DNA of 64,000 nt, taken from assembly GCA_963765745.1 (NCBI GenBank), contig CAVXXM010000004.1:186001-250000 (forward strand). Reading direction: 5' to 3'. This DNA comes from JAHFPN01 sp963765745. Lineage in GTDB: Bacteria > Pseudomonadota > Alphaproteobacteria > Rhizobiales > Xanthobacteraceae. The notes beneath the pieces were generated by a model. It made no database searches. It had not been told where the DNA came from and was given only the letters and a program-made list of their open reading frames with translations. Position numbers and translations under genes: made by a program. The number at the start of each line of letters is the position of its first letter. Within the stretch, counting starts at the first letter, position 1. Below, in pieces: positions 55,402 to 63,642 of this stretch.

Positions 55402-56305
55402 GCCGATAGCGCCCGGCGACCGAAGGCGGCCCCTCGGTTTCGACCGCGCGCCGCGCGACGAGATCCTCCAGATGCGCGAGCACCGAGAGGCCGGCGGCGC
55501 CGCTCAAACGCGGATCGAGACCGATATAGATCGCCCGCACCAGGCTCGGAATGTCGGCCTCGCCGCGTGAAAGCACCCGCAGGATCGCGGCCTCGCGTGC
55601 CGCGCGGTGCTCGATGTAGCGCTCGACGAAGGCGGGCGCGTCGCGCACCGGCCCGCCATGACCGGGGAGATACAGCCGCTCTGGCCGCGCCCGCAGTTTT
55701 CGGAGCGAAGCCATGTAGTCGCTCATCGATCCGTCGGGTGGCGCCACGATGGAAGTCGCCCAGGCCATCACATGGTCGCCGGAGAACAGCAGATCGCTCC
55801 CCTTCAGCGCGAAGGCGAGATGGTTCGCCGTATGGCCGGGCGTCGCGACCGCTTCGAGCGCATAGCCGCGGCCTTCGATCACCTCATTGTCCGCGAGATG
55901 TTGGTCTGGCTTGAAGTCGTAATCCGCGCCCGCCTCCATGCGCTTGGTCTCGTCCACGTGCAGCGGACGTGCGAGCCGATGCGGCCCTTCGGCGAGCACT
56001 TTGGCGCCGGTGCGCCGGCCCACCTCACGCGCCGCGGGCGAGTGGTCGCGGTGCGTATGCGTCACCAGGATGTGTTCGACCGTCTCGCCGCGCACGGCCT
56101 CTAACACCGCGTCGATATGGACGGGATCGTCGGGGCCCGGATCGAGGATCGTGACCGCGCCCTCGCCGATGATGTAGGTGTTGGTGCCTTTGAACGTGAA
56201 CGGGCTCGGATTGTTCGCGAGCACCCGGCGCACCTTGGGCGCGACGCGCTCGGCCTTGCCCGGCACGGCGTCGAAAGTTCGGTCGAACGGAATGTCATCG
56301 GCCAT
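55370..56305 (-). CDS. Metallo-beta-lactamase-fold hydrolase (LACTB2/glyoxalase II-like)
   Basis: 311 aa from ATG 56305. ITILDPGPDDPVHI-type strand, catalytic THTHRDHSPAAREVGRRTGA (HxHxDH), TPGHTANHLAFALKGSDLLF, SGDHVMAWATSIVAPPDGSM, LPGHGGPVRDAPAFVERYI; C-terminal winged-helix region (HLEDLVARRAVETEGP). The LACTB2-like branch includes ribonucleases and thioesterases; the substrate is unknown. No signal peptide. Confidence 0.88.
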   Translation of the reverse strand: MADDIPFDRTFDAVPGKAERVAPKVRRVLANNPSPFTFKGTNTYIIGEGAVTILDPGPDDPVHIDAVLEAVRGETVEHILVTHTHRDHSPAAREVGRRTGAKVLAEGPHRLARPLHVDETKRMEAGADYDFKPDQHLADNEVIEGRGYALEAVATPGHTANHLAFALKGSDLLFSGDHVMAWATSIVAPPDGSMSDYMASLRKLRARPERLYLPGHGGPVRDAPAFVERYIEHRAAREAAILRVLSRGEADIPSLVRAIYIGLDPRLSGAAGLSVLAHLEDLVARRAVETEGPPSVAGRYRLSATSGGARR

Positions 56306-56585
56306 TGCGATTCTCGCTTGGGCAGGGCGTTCCGCCACTATAACAGCGGCGGCGTCTTGCCCCGCAAACGCTCGCTGCGGTGCGGTCGCCACTTGGCCGG
56401 ATCGGCTTGACGAGCGCGCCCGATTGCGTTCCACTTTCGTCGCAATCGAATTTCGGCCTGAGGCTTGGGCCGCCGCCCGTTGCGGGCGGACCTGCAAGGC
56501 GCTCTCCGAAAATCAGGTTGTGAGAAGCCGCACGATTCCCGGGCGGCGCCGCCTTGCAAGGGCGTCATCTACGAAGGAGCCAACG

Positions 56586-56792
56586 ATGGCTACAGGTACC
56601 GTGAAGTGGTTCAACGCGCAGAAGGGCTACGGATTCATCCAGCCGGCCGACGGCGGCAAGGACGTGTTCGTGCACATCAGCGCGGTCGAGCAGGCCGGCC
56701 TGTCCAATCTCAATGAGGGGCAGAAGGTCAGCTATGACGTGGTGACCACCGACCGCGGCAAGACCGCCGCCGGTAACCTCAAGGCGATGTAA
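56586..56792 (+). CDS. cspA: Cold-shock protein (CspA family)
   Basis: 68 aa. One cold-shock domain with RNP1 KGYGFIQ and RNP2 VFVHIS intact, preceded by AAGGAG 6-7 bp upstream. Binds single-stranded RNA/DNA. The upstream 280 bp (56306-56585) is long for this window and could hold a cold-sensitive leader; I see GC-rich inverted repeats near 56538-56560 but no definite structure. Confidence 0.95.
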   Translation: MATGTVKWFNAQKGYGFIQPADGGKDVFVHISAVEQAGLSNLNEGQKVSYDVVTTDRGKTAAGNLKAM

Positions 56793-56800
56793 TTCGTTCG

Positions 56801-56818
56801 GCCGCCGATATCGGCGGC
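56801..56818. terminator. Perfect palindrome after cspA
   Basis: GCCGCCGA-TA-TCGGCGGC, an 18-bp perfect palindrome 8 bp past the cspA stop. It may terminate or stabilise the 3' end of the cspA mRNA; no U-run follows, so a rho-independent role is doubtful. Confidence 0.4.
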
Positions 56819-56903
56819 TGCGAAGGCGCGGCGGGGAGGCACTAAGGAGAGGCGGCGCGCATGGCGGCGCGCCCGCCTTGTCTCGAATCGCGTCTGAGAA
56901 GCC

Positions 56904-56980
56904 TGGTCGGAGTGGCAGGATTTGAACCTGCGACCCCCTGCTCCCGAAGCAGGTGCGCTACCAGGCTGCGCTACACTCCG
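56904..56980 (-). tRNA. tRNA-Pro (anticodon CGG)
   Basis: Reading the minus strand: acceptor CGGAGTG pairs with CACTCCG; D-arm GCGCAGCCTGGTAGCGC; anticodon stem CCTGC, loop TTCGGGA, GCAGG, so the anticodon is CGG; T-loop GCAGGTTCAAATCCTGC; 3' CCA is encoded (56904-56906 on plus). The mature length is 77 nt. It is divergent from the tRNA-Gln gene 105 bp away. Confidence 0.95.
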
Positions 56981-57085
56981 ACTGGCTGGCTCATAGCAGG
57001 CCCGCCCCCGTCGTCACAAGCTTTCCGGCATGCGAAGTGTACGTTGAACCGCGTCCCTCGGCGCGGCACATTGCGGCCGCGTCGT

Positions 57086-57160
57086 TGGGGCGTAGCCAAG
57101 TGGTAAGGCAGCGGATTTTGATTCCGCCATTCCCAGGTTCGAATCCTGGCGCCCCAGCCA
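57086..57160 (+). tRNA. tRNA-Gln (anticodon TTG)
   Basis: TGGGGCG acceptor pairs with CGCCCCA; D-arm AGCCAAGTGGTAAGGC; anticodon stem GCGGA, loop TTTTGAT, TCCGC, giving TTG; T-arm CCAGGTTCGAATCCTGG; discriminator G and encoded CCA at 57158-57160. 75 nt in all. Confidence 0.95.
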
Positions 57161-57258
57161 GCCGCTCTCGGCTTATTGAGCCGGGGTAGGTAGCGGGCTG
57201 ATCTACAGTCCTCCCGGCACGCTGCTATGGTTCAGACCTTCGATCGCCGGGAGATCGC

Positions 57259-57708
57259 ATGGTCCAGCTCGAATTCCTGTTCACGCTCAGCGCCGATGTC
57301 GGCGAACTCGTCTCGCTCGGGCCTTGCCCGCTGGGCGAGCGCCGTGTGGTCTATATCAACGGCGGCACGTTCGAAGGGCCTGCCTTGCGCGGCAAGATTC
57401 TCGGCGGCGCCGACTGGCAGATTCTGCGCAGCGACGGCACGCTCGAGTTGGACGCGCGCTATGCGATCAAGGAACAGGGCGGCGCCGTCATTCAGGTTCT
57501 GAGCCAGGGCTATCGCCACGGCCCGCCGGAAGTGATGGCGCGGCTCGCGCGCGGCGAGGACGTGGACCCGGCGAGCTATTTCTTCCGCACCGCCATGCGC
57601 TTCGAGACCGGGGCGAAGGAGTTCGCCTGGCTCAACAATACGCTCGCGATCTGCAGTGCCGAGCGCAAGGCGCGCAAGGTGGAGGTGCGCGCTTGGCGGG
57701 TCATGTGA
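57259..57708 (+). CDS. DUF3237 domain protein
   Basis: 149 aa. MVQLEFLFTLSADVGELVSL, VVYINGGTFEGPALRGKILG, GGADWQILRSDGTLELDARY, GGAVIQVLSQGYRHGPPEVM and SYFFRTAMRFETGAKEFAWL cover the whole DUF3237 domain. Cytosolic beta-barrel of unknown function. Starts at ATG 57259. Probably an independent gene between the tRNA and cytochrome b561. Confidence 0.88.
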   Translation: MVQLEFLFTLSADVGELVSLGPCPLGERRVVYINGGTFEGPALRGKILGGADWQILRSDGTLELDARYAIKEQGGAVIQVLSQGYRHGPPEVMARLARGEDVDPASYFFRTAMRFETGAKEFAWLNNTLAICSAERKARKVEVRAWRVM

Positions 57709-57847
57709 TCGGGTCACCAAATCGAAACCCGACACCATCGAACCATCACGCCTGGTTGAACCCCGGCTCGCTTTGCGCGGCTTGTCGCGCTGCCGGGCGC
57801 GGGGCATCATCGGCGGATATCAGCTCAGAGAATATCCGGAGGGGACG

Positions 57848-58405
57848 ATGACGTACGGCACAATGAGCGGCGGCTATCCGGGAACCTCGAAGTTCCTGCA
57901 CTGGCTGGTCGCGATCAGCGTCTTGACGATAATTCCGGTGGCCTACTTCATGAATCGCGTCGCTGAAGGACCGCTTCAGAACAACCTCTACAATTTCCAT
58001 AAGTCGCTCGGCGTATTGATCTTCGTGTTGATGATACTGCGGCTCATTAACCGGCTGGCCGTCGGCGCGCCCGCGCCTGATCCGACGCTCAAGCGTTGGG
58101 AGCGCGCGCTGTCGTCGGCGGTGCACGGGCTGCTCTATTTTCTCCTACTGGCCCTGCCGATCGTCGGCTATGTGGCCAATTCGGCCTATGGCGCAGCGAC
58201 GCCGTTCTTTGGCTTGTTCGAATTACCGCCGATCGTCGCCAAGAATGAACCGCTGTCCGAGCAGCTGTTCACGCTGCACCGCCGCGCCGGATGGCTGGTG
58301 GCGATCCTGGCGGCGATGCATATCGCCGCGGCGCTTCAGCACTACGTCATCCGCCGCGACGGCGTGTTGCAACGGATGCTGCCGCGCGCGCTCGGCGGCG
58401 TCTAA
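57848..58405 (+). CDS. Cytochrome b561
   Basis: 185 aa from ATG 57848, with GGAGGGG 5 bp upstream. Four membrane helices, each with a histidine in the expected place: FLHWLVAISV, YNFHKSLGVLIFVLMILRLI, SAVHGLLYFLLLALPIVGYV and LAAMHIAAALQHYVIRRDGV. Diheme b-type cytochrome that moves electrons (superoxide:ubiquinone oxidoreductase CybB-like). The stop overlaps the convergent methyltransferase stop (CTAA at 58402-58405). Confidence 0.9.
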   Translation: MTYGTMSGGYPGTSKFLHWLVAISVLTIIPVAYFMNRVAEGPLQNNLYNFHKSLGVLIFVLMILRLINRLAVGAPAPDPTLKRWERALSSAVHGLLYFLLLALPIVGYVANSAYGAATPFFGLFELPPIVAKNEPLSEQLFTLHRRAGWLVAILAAMHIAAALQHYVIRRDGVLQRMLPRALGGV

Positions 58406-59245
58406 CGCGCAATCGCCAGAATATCCTCGTGGCCGACGGTGCAGGTGACGCCGTCGGCCATACGCGCTTTCTAGCCAGGCTTCGATGGTTGCGGCGGGGA
58501 TTTCGCCGGTTTCACGCACGGCCTCGGCGAAGCCCTGCGTCAAGACGCGGATCAGCTTCGTCTCGCCGCTGCCAAGACTCCACGGGCTCTGTCCGCGCTC
58601 GATGCGGTAGTCCACCGCCGCGAGACGCTCGGCCAAGAAGTCCGTTGCCTTCGATCCCGCCGCAATGCCGAAACCCTTGTCACTGCCCTGGTGGCGGTTG
58701 AACGCGGCGACCATGGCGGGGTCGGCCGGATGCGGCGGGCTCCAGGCATTGGTACCGTCATAGTCGAGCACCGCGTAAAGCGGCACGCGCGCGGCGGTGA
58801 GTGCTGCGGTAAAGCGCCCGATCCAGTCCTCCGACACGAGATCGAACAGCGCCGCCGCGGTGACGAGATCGGGCGCGTGCGTGGCGAAGGCGCCCGGATT
58901 CTTGGCGAGATCCGCGTGCCGGACCTCGACCCGGATCGACCGGCCCGCTTTCATCACTTCGAGCCCGGCCGTGGCCGGCCGCACCGAGTCGGACCAGCTC
59001 GCGATCGCGTCGCAGGCGCCCGCGAGCAGGACCGGGTCGTGGTCCACCAGCACCCAGTGCTGGCGCGCGGGGAGCACGGGTGCGGCCGCGCGCAGGTTGG
59101 AGCCGAGCCCGGCGCCGAGATCGACGACAGTAATCGCGTCACGCGTGGAGAAATGTTTCCCTAGCGCGGCGAGCAGCTCCGCATTGCGCGCGCGGTGGTC
59201 GGCGCCTTCGCGCAAGGTGAGCCATTCGGGTGCGAAGCCGCTCAT
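58402..59245 (-). CDS. Class I SAM-dependent methyltransferase, frameshift near C-terminus
   Basis: About 280 aa. Rossmann SAM motif VVDLGAGLGSNLRAAAPVLP then WVLVDHDPVLL, post motifs AAALFDLVSEDWI, and a DYDG strand (LYAVLDYDGTNAWSPPHPAD). The C-terminal 23 residues (MADGVTCTVGHEDILAIAR) lie in a second frame; one extra base near 58461-58470 explains it. ATG 59245 overlaps the upstream glycosyltransferase TGA as ATGA. Substrate unknown; within a four-gene cluster with a pterin-synthase-like protein. Confidence 0.83.
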
Positions 59246-60291
59246 CTCATGGCCTCGGTCAATGCGCCGGCAATCGCCTTCGCGGTGTCGCGCCAGCGCG
59301 GGAAATTCTGTGCGTGCCGCCATGCCGCGTCAGAACGGCGCTTGAGTTCGGCGGGGTCGGTCAGCAAGCGCCGCAGTACGGCGGCGAGCGCATCGACGTC
59401 GCCGGGCGGCACCAGCACGCCCGCATCGGCCGGAACGGTCGTGGGCGCCGCGCCGGCATCGCCCGCCACCACCGGCAATCCGCGCGCCATGGCTTCGGTG
59501 AAGGCCATGCCGAATCCCTCGAAATGCGATGGCAGCACGAACAGCGTTGCTTGACCGTATTCGGCATTGAGCGCTGCATCGTCGATAGTGCCGAGGAGCT
59601 TGATCCGCGCGTCCAGTTTGCTGGACTTGATCGCTGCCTTCACTGTCGCCGCCGCCGGCAGGTCGCGGTCGAGCGTTCCCACGATCCGGCTTTCCCAAGG
59701 AAGATCGGCGATCTTGGCGAGCGCTGCTACCAGCGTGTCGTAGCCCTTGCGCGCATTGACCGCGCCGACGCTCAAGAGCCGTGGCGCACCGCCGCTGCCT
59801 TTCGCCCGTAGCGCGGTTTCCGTGCCCGGCTCGGCCACGATGATTTTCTCCTTCGCCACGCCGAAGTCGCGGAACAGCAAAGCCCCGGTTGACTTGCTGG
59901 TCACGATCACGCGCAAAGTGCGCGCCAGCGCGGCCCGTTCCGTTGCAAGTAGAAAATTCGCCCGCTCGCGCGTGATGCCGGTCTCAAGCCCGAGCGGGTG
60001 ATGCACCAGCGCCACGTATTTGCGCGGCACGCGATCGAGCAGCGAAGCGGGCAGGGCGCCGAATGCGAGGCCATCGACCAGAAGAAGCGCATCCGTCGGC
60101 ACCGCGGCGAACAGGCGCTCGGTTTCCCGTAGGCTCGCTTCGCTAGGAGTGGGAAAATCGCCCGGTAGCCGCAGCGGCTTCACGTCCCAGCGCAGCGCGC
60201 GCAACTCGTCGATCACGCGCCGGTCGTAGCGGTATCCGCCGGTCGGCGTATCGACGTCGCCCGGAATGGCGAAGACGACCTCAACCACCAA
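59242..60291 (-). CDS. Glycosyltransferase family 4 (GT-B)
   Basis: 349 aa. N-terminal VFAIPGDVDTPTGGYRYDRR (acceptor side), middle LLSVGAVNARKGYDTLVAAL, and LFVLPSHFEGFGMAFTEAMA with the EX7E donor motif, then GLPVVAGDAGAAPTTVPADA. Retaining GT4 fold. The start is TTG 60291 or the GTG at 60288, overlapping the pterin-synthase-like gene end (60281). The acceptor may be the product of the neighbouring enzyme, by context only. Confidence 0.87.
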   Translation of the reverse strand: MVVEVVFAIPGDVDTPTGGYRYDRRVIDELRALRWDVKPLRLPGDFPTPSEASLRETERLFAAVPTDALLLVDGLAFGALPASLLDRVPRKYVALVHHPLGLETGITRERANFLLATERAALARTLRVIVTSKSTGALLFRDFGVAKEKIIVAEPGTETALRAKGSGGAPRLLSVGAVNARKGYDTLVAALAKIADLPWESRIVGTLDRDLPAAATVKAAIKSSKLDARIKLLGTIDDAALNAEYGQATLFVLPSHFEGFGMAFTEAMARGLPVVAGDAGAAPTTVPADAGVLVPPGDVDALAAVLRRLLTDPAELKRRSDAAWRHAQNFPRWRDTAKAIAGALTEAMR

Positions 60292-60685
60292 CCGCGCCCT
60301 CGTAAGACGCCCGCGCCACGTGCAACTCGAGCAACGTCACCTTGATGCGCGTCACCATCTTGGCGTCGGCGCCGAGCGCGCCTTTCTTCAACGCCTCGAG
60401 CATGCGGTCGAAAATGTAGCGCGCCAGCGCCTCGGTCGTGGTGCGCTTGCCCTTGAATTGCGGCAGCGCGTCGAGATTGTTGTAATTGAGCGGCGCCAGC
60501 GTCGCCTTCAGCGTGTCGATCGCTGCGCCGATGTCGACCACCACGTCGTTCAGCCCGAGCTTCTCGGCCATGAACGCCACGTCCACGATATAGGTCGCGC
60601 CGTGAAGCTTTTGCGCCGGCCCGAACATTTCGCCGGGAATGGAATGGGCGATCATCATGTGGTCGCGGACCTCGACGGCGTACAT
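60281..60685 (-). CDS. 6-pyruvoyl-tetrahydropterin synthase/QueD-like protein, diverged
   Basis: 134 aa. T-fold: MYAVEVRDHMMIAHSIPG, QKLHGATYIVDVAFM, VVVDIGAAIDTLKATLAPLN, KRTTTEALARYIFDRM. The zinc HxHxH pattern is partly lost (HGATY instead of HGHNY), the usual D-H before L-N reads LNYNNLD, and the late glutamate reads LELHVARASYEG. It belongs to the family that makes 6-carboxy- or 6-pyruvoyl-tetrahydropterin from dihydroneopterin triphosphate, but is diverged enough that the reaction is uncertain. Confidence 0.8.
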   Translation of the reverse strand: MYAVEVRDHMMIAHSIPGEMFGPAQKLHGATYIVDVAFMAEKLGLNDVVVDIGAAIDTLKATLAPLNYNNLDALPQFKGKRTTTEALARYIFDRMLEALKKGALGADAKMVTRIKVTLLELHVARASYEGAVGG

Positions 60686-60706
60686 CGGCTTCCTCTTGCT
60701 GAGTTC

Positions 60707-61721
60707 TCAGTAACGCACGTAGGCGCCGACGCCCGGCGCCTTGGCTGCGAGCACGCGCGGCAGCGCGCGCGGCAGTTCGGAAAACGGAATTTCTTCGCCG
60801 AGCAGCGCATCGAAGCGCGCGTCGGAAAGCAGCTTCAGCGCGGCTTCCAGCCGGCGGCGATTGTTCCAGCGCGGACGGCGGAAGGTCGGTGGCGTGCCGA
60901 CCTGGCTGGAGACGATCTTCAGCCGGCGCGAATGGAACGCGCCGCCGAGCGGGATCGAGGCTTTCGCGTCGCCGTACCAGCTCGCTTCCACGATCGTCGC
61001 CTCGCGGGCGGCAAGCTCGATCGCAAGCGCAAGGCCGTCCGCGTTGGCGCTGGTATGGATCACCACATCGGCTTCGCGCGGCGCGGCTCCCGGTGTGGCG
61101 AAGGCGGCGCCCATCTTGACGGCGAGCGCGGCGCGCGAAGGATCGACATCCACCGCCGTCACCTCGGCGCCGGGAATGCGCGCGGCGAGCGCGGCGCAGA
61201 GCAGGCCCACGAGCCCCGCGCCGATCACCACGATCCGGTCGCAGGCCGAGGCCTGGCTGTCCCAGATCACGTTGAGCGCGGTTTCCATGTTGGCGCCGAG
61301 CACCGCGCGCTTGGCCGTGACATCGTCCGGCACCGGCACCAGCTCGGCCACCGGCAGCACGTATCGCTCCTGGTGCGGATAGAGCGAGAAGACCGTGCGC
61401 CCCACGAGATCGGCCGGGCCTATTTCGACCTCACCCACGGCCGCGTAGCCGTATTTGACCGGGAAGGGGAAGTCGCCCTCTTGCGCGGGGAGCCGCATGC
61501 GCGGCCATTCGCTCTCTGGCAGCCTTCCTTCGAATACCAGCCGCTCGGTACCGCGGCTGATCCCTGAATAAAGCGCCCGCACCAGCGCCTCGTCGGGCTT
61601 GGGTGCAGCCGGTCTTGGCTTCGCGCAGCTCCGCCACGCCCGGTGAGACGTACCAGAGTGCGCGCGACGGCCCGGAAGCCGGCCGGCCGGTGGATTGCTG
61701 TAGTGGTTGATCTCGGCGCAT
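60707..61721 (-). CDS. Zinc-type alcohol dehydrogenase-like (MDR) protein, frameshifted
   Basis: About 338 aa when corrected. N-terminal frame: GPSRALWYVSPGVAELREA. Second frame: RALYSGISRGTERLVFEGRL, FPVKYGYAAVGEVE, Rossmann DRIVVIGAGLVGLLCAALAA, AEVTAVDVDPSRAALAVKMG. One extra base near 61608 (CCAAGACC for CCAGACC on the coding strand) joins them as REARPAAPKPDEALVRALYS. The fold is MDR, but the usual GHE catalytic-zinc motif is absent. First gene of the four-gene cluster; the next gene starts 21 bp downstream. Confidence 0.83.
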
Positions 61722-61830
61722 GACGAATTTTGCAGTGGGGACGCGCCCCTAGGCCAAGGTTTGGCCGTTTTGATGGTTGTAGCGTTTTCCGGACGGAAAG
61801 CGAGTATCTAGGGCTCGGGAGACTTAACGC

Positions 61831-63636
61831 ATGGCAGCCGATCCGGCTTCGGGCGAGATGGCGCAAGCGCTCAGTGCCGCCGACGAAACTACGCCTACCG
61901 GCACCCAGCGGGTGTCGGTGCTGGCCCGCCGCCGGCTGACCTTCGCCATTCTGGTCATGGCCACCATCGCCTTCATGGCGGCCTGGCTCGCCGAAATCCT
62001 GTCCGCCGACGGACTTTCGATCCTCGACGCGCTTCTGCTCGTGATGTTCCTCGCCAACGCGCCCTGGATCGTGATCGGCTTCTGGAACGCGGTGATCGGC
62101 TTCGCGGTGCTGCACTTCACCCGCGATCCGCTGAACACGGTGATCCCGCTGGCCAATCGCGCGCGCGACGACGACCCGATTTTCGAGCGCACGGCGATCT
62201 TCATGACCGTGCGGAACGAAGACCCGACACGCGCCTTCATGCGGATGATCGCGGTCAAGGCGAGCCTCGATGCCACCGGTTTCGGCCACCGTTTCGATTA
62301 TTTCATTCTGAGCGACAGCTCGCGCGCCAAGGTGATCGCCGCCGAGGAAAAGGCGATCGCTATCTGGAAGAAAGAAGCCAAGAATCCCGATCAGCTTTTC
62401 TATCGCCACCGCAAGGAGAATTCGGGCTTCAAGGCCGGCAATGTGCGCGACTTCTGCGAGCGCTGGGGCAAGAATTACGAATTCATGGTTCCGCTCGACG
62501 CCGATAGCCTGCTCACCGGCGCGGCGATTCTCCGGCTGGTGCGCATCATGCAAGCCAATCTGCGGCTCGGAATCCTGCAAAGCCTCGTGGTCGGCATGCC
62601 GAGCTCGAGCTTCTTCGCCCGCACGTTCCAGTTCGGCATGCGCCACTCCATGCGCTCCTACACCGCCGGAAGCTCCTGGTGGCACGCCGAGTGCGGCCCA
62701 TTCTGGGGCCACAACGCCATCGTGCGCATCAAGCCCTTCACCGATCATTGCAAGTTGCCCGATCTGCCCGGCAAGCCGCCGTTCGGCGGACAAATCCTCT
62801 CGCACGATCAGGTCGAGGCCGTGCTTATGCGCCGCGCCGGCTACGAAGTGCGCGTGCTGCCGGAGGAGGGCGGCAGCTACGAGGAGAACCCGCCGGCGCT
62901 GCCGGACTTCATCCAGCGCGACGTGCGCTGGTGCCAGGGCAATCTGCAGTACATCAAGCTGCTCGATCTGCCGGGCCTGTTCCCCACCAGCTGGGCGCAG
63001 ATCGCGCTTGCGATCCAGATGTTCATCGGCTCGGCCGGGCTCGTGCTGTTCGTGGCACTCGCGGCACTCGCGGCCGCGTTGTGGACGCCGGCGGTGCCGT
63101 TCCCTGCGCGCTCCGCGCTCGGCCTCTACGTGCTGTGGGTCGTCATGTTCTTCACGCCGAAGCTCACCGGGGTGGCCGACGCCATGATCGGCTCCGGCGC
63201 GCGCTATGGCGGCGTGTGGAACCTGATCAAGGGCAGCGTGGTCGAGACCCTGTTCATGGTCCTGCTTGCGCCGATCCAATGGTTCAATCACGCGCTCTGC
63301 ATGGCCGCGCTGCTTCTCGGCCGGAACATCACATGGGACGCGCCGCAGCGCGACGGCTATCGCGTTTCCTGGCAGGCCGCGCGCGAAGGCCTGTGGCCGC
63401 ACACGCTGTTCGGCCTGCTGGTGCTCCTCTTTCTCGCGCTCGCCAAACCCGCCGCGATCGTCTGGTTTCTGCCGTTCCTGACCGGACTGGTATTGTCGGT
63501 TCCCTTCGCGGTGATCACCTCCTCGCCGGAAGTCGGCCGCCGCGCCATGACCGCGAAGCTCTGCGCGATCCCCGAGGAGTTCGAGCAACTGCCCGAGATC
63601 GAAGCGATCGCCGCGCCCGTGAAACGCCGCCGCTGA
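61831..63636 (+). CDS. opgH: Osmoregulated periplasmic glucan glucosyltransferase (OpgH/MdoH)
   Basis: 601 aa, shorter than the ~700-850 aa enterobacterial OpgH. Membrane helices near the N-terminus and at the C-terminus surround a GT2 domain: TVRNEDPTRAFMRMIAVKAS, FILSDSSRAKVIAAEEKAIA, FMVPLDADSLLTGAAILRLV, WWHAECGPFWGHNAIVRI, LSHDQVEAVLMRRAGYEVRV and FIQRDVRWCQGNLQYI (Q-x-x-R-W). Polymerises beta-1,2 glucan backbone and exports it. opgG, the usual partner, is not in the window. The FkbM gene begins 6 bp downstream. Confidence 0.93.
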   Translation: MAADPASGEMAQALSAADETTPTGTQRVSVLARRRLTFAILVMATIAFMAAWLAEILSADGLSILDALLLVMFLANAPWIVIGFWNAVIGFAVLHFTRDPLNTVIPLANRARDDDPIFERTAIFMTVRNEDPTRAFMRMIAVKASLDATGFGHRFDYFILSDSSRAKVIAAEEKAIAIWKKEAKNPDQLFYRHRKENSGFKAGNVRDFCERWGKNYEFMVPLDADSLLTGAAILRLVRIMQANLRLGILQSLVVGMPSSSFFARTFQFGMRHSMRSYTAGSSWWHAECGPFWGHNAIVRIKPFTDHCKLPDLPGKPPFGGQILSHDQVEAVLMRRAGYEVRVLPEEGGSYEENPPALPDFIQRDVRWCQGNLQYIKLLDLPGLFPTSWAQIALAIQMFIGSAGLVLFVALAALAAALWTPAVPFPARSALGLYVLWVVMFFTPKLTGVADAMIGSGARYGGVWNLIKGSVVETLFMVLLAPIQWFNHALCMAALLLGRNITWDAPQRDGYRVSWQAAREGLWPHTLFGLLVLLFLALAKPAAIVWFLPFLTGLVLSVPFAVITSSPEVGRRAMTAKLCAIPEEFEQLPEIEAIAAPVKRRR

Positions 63637-63642
63637 TCGTCC

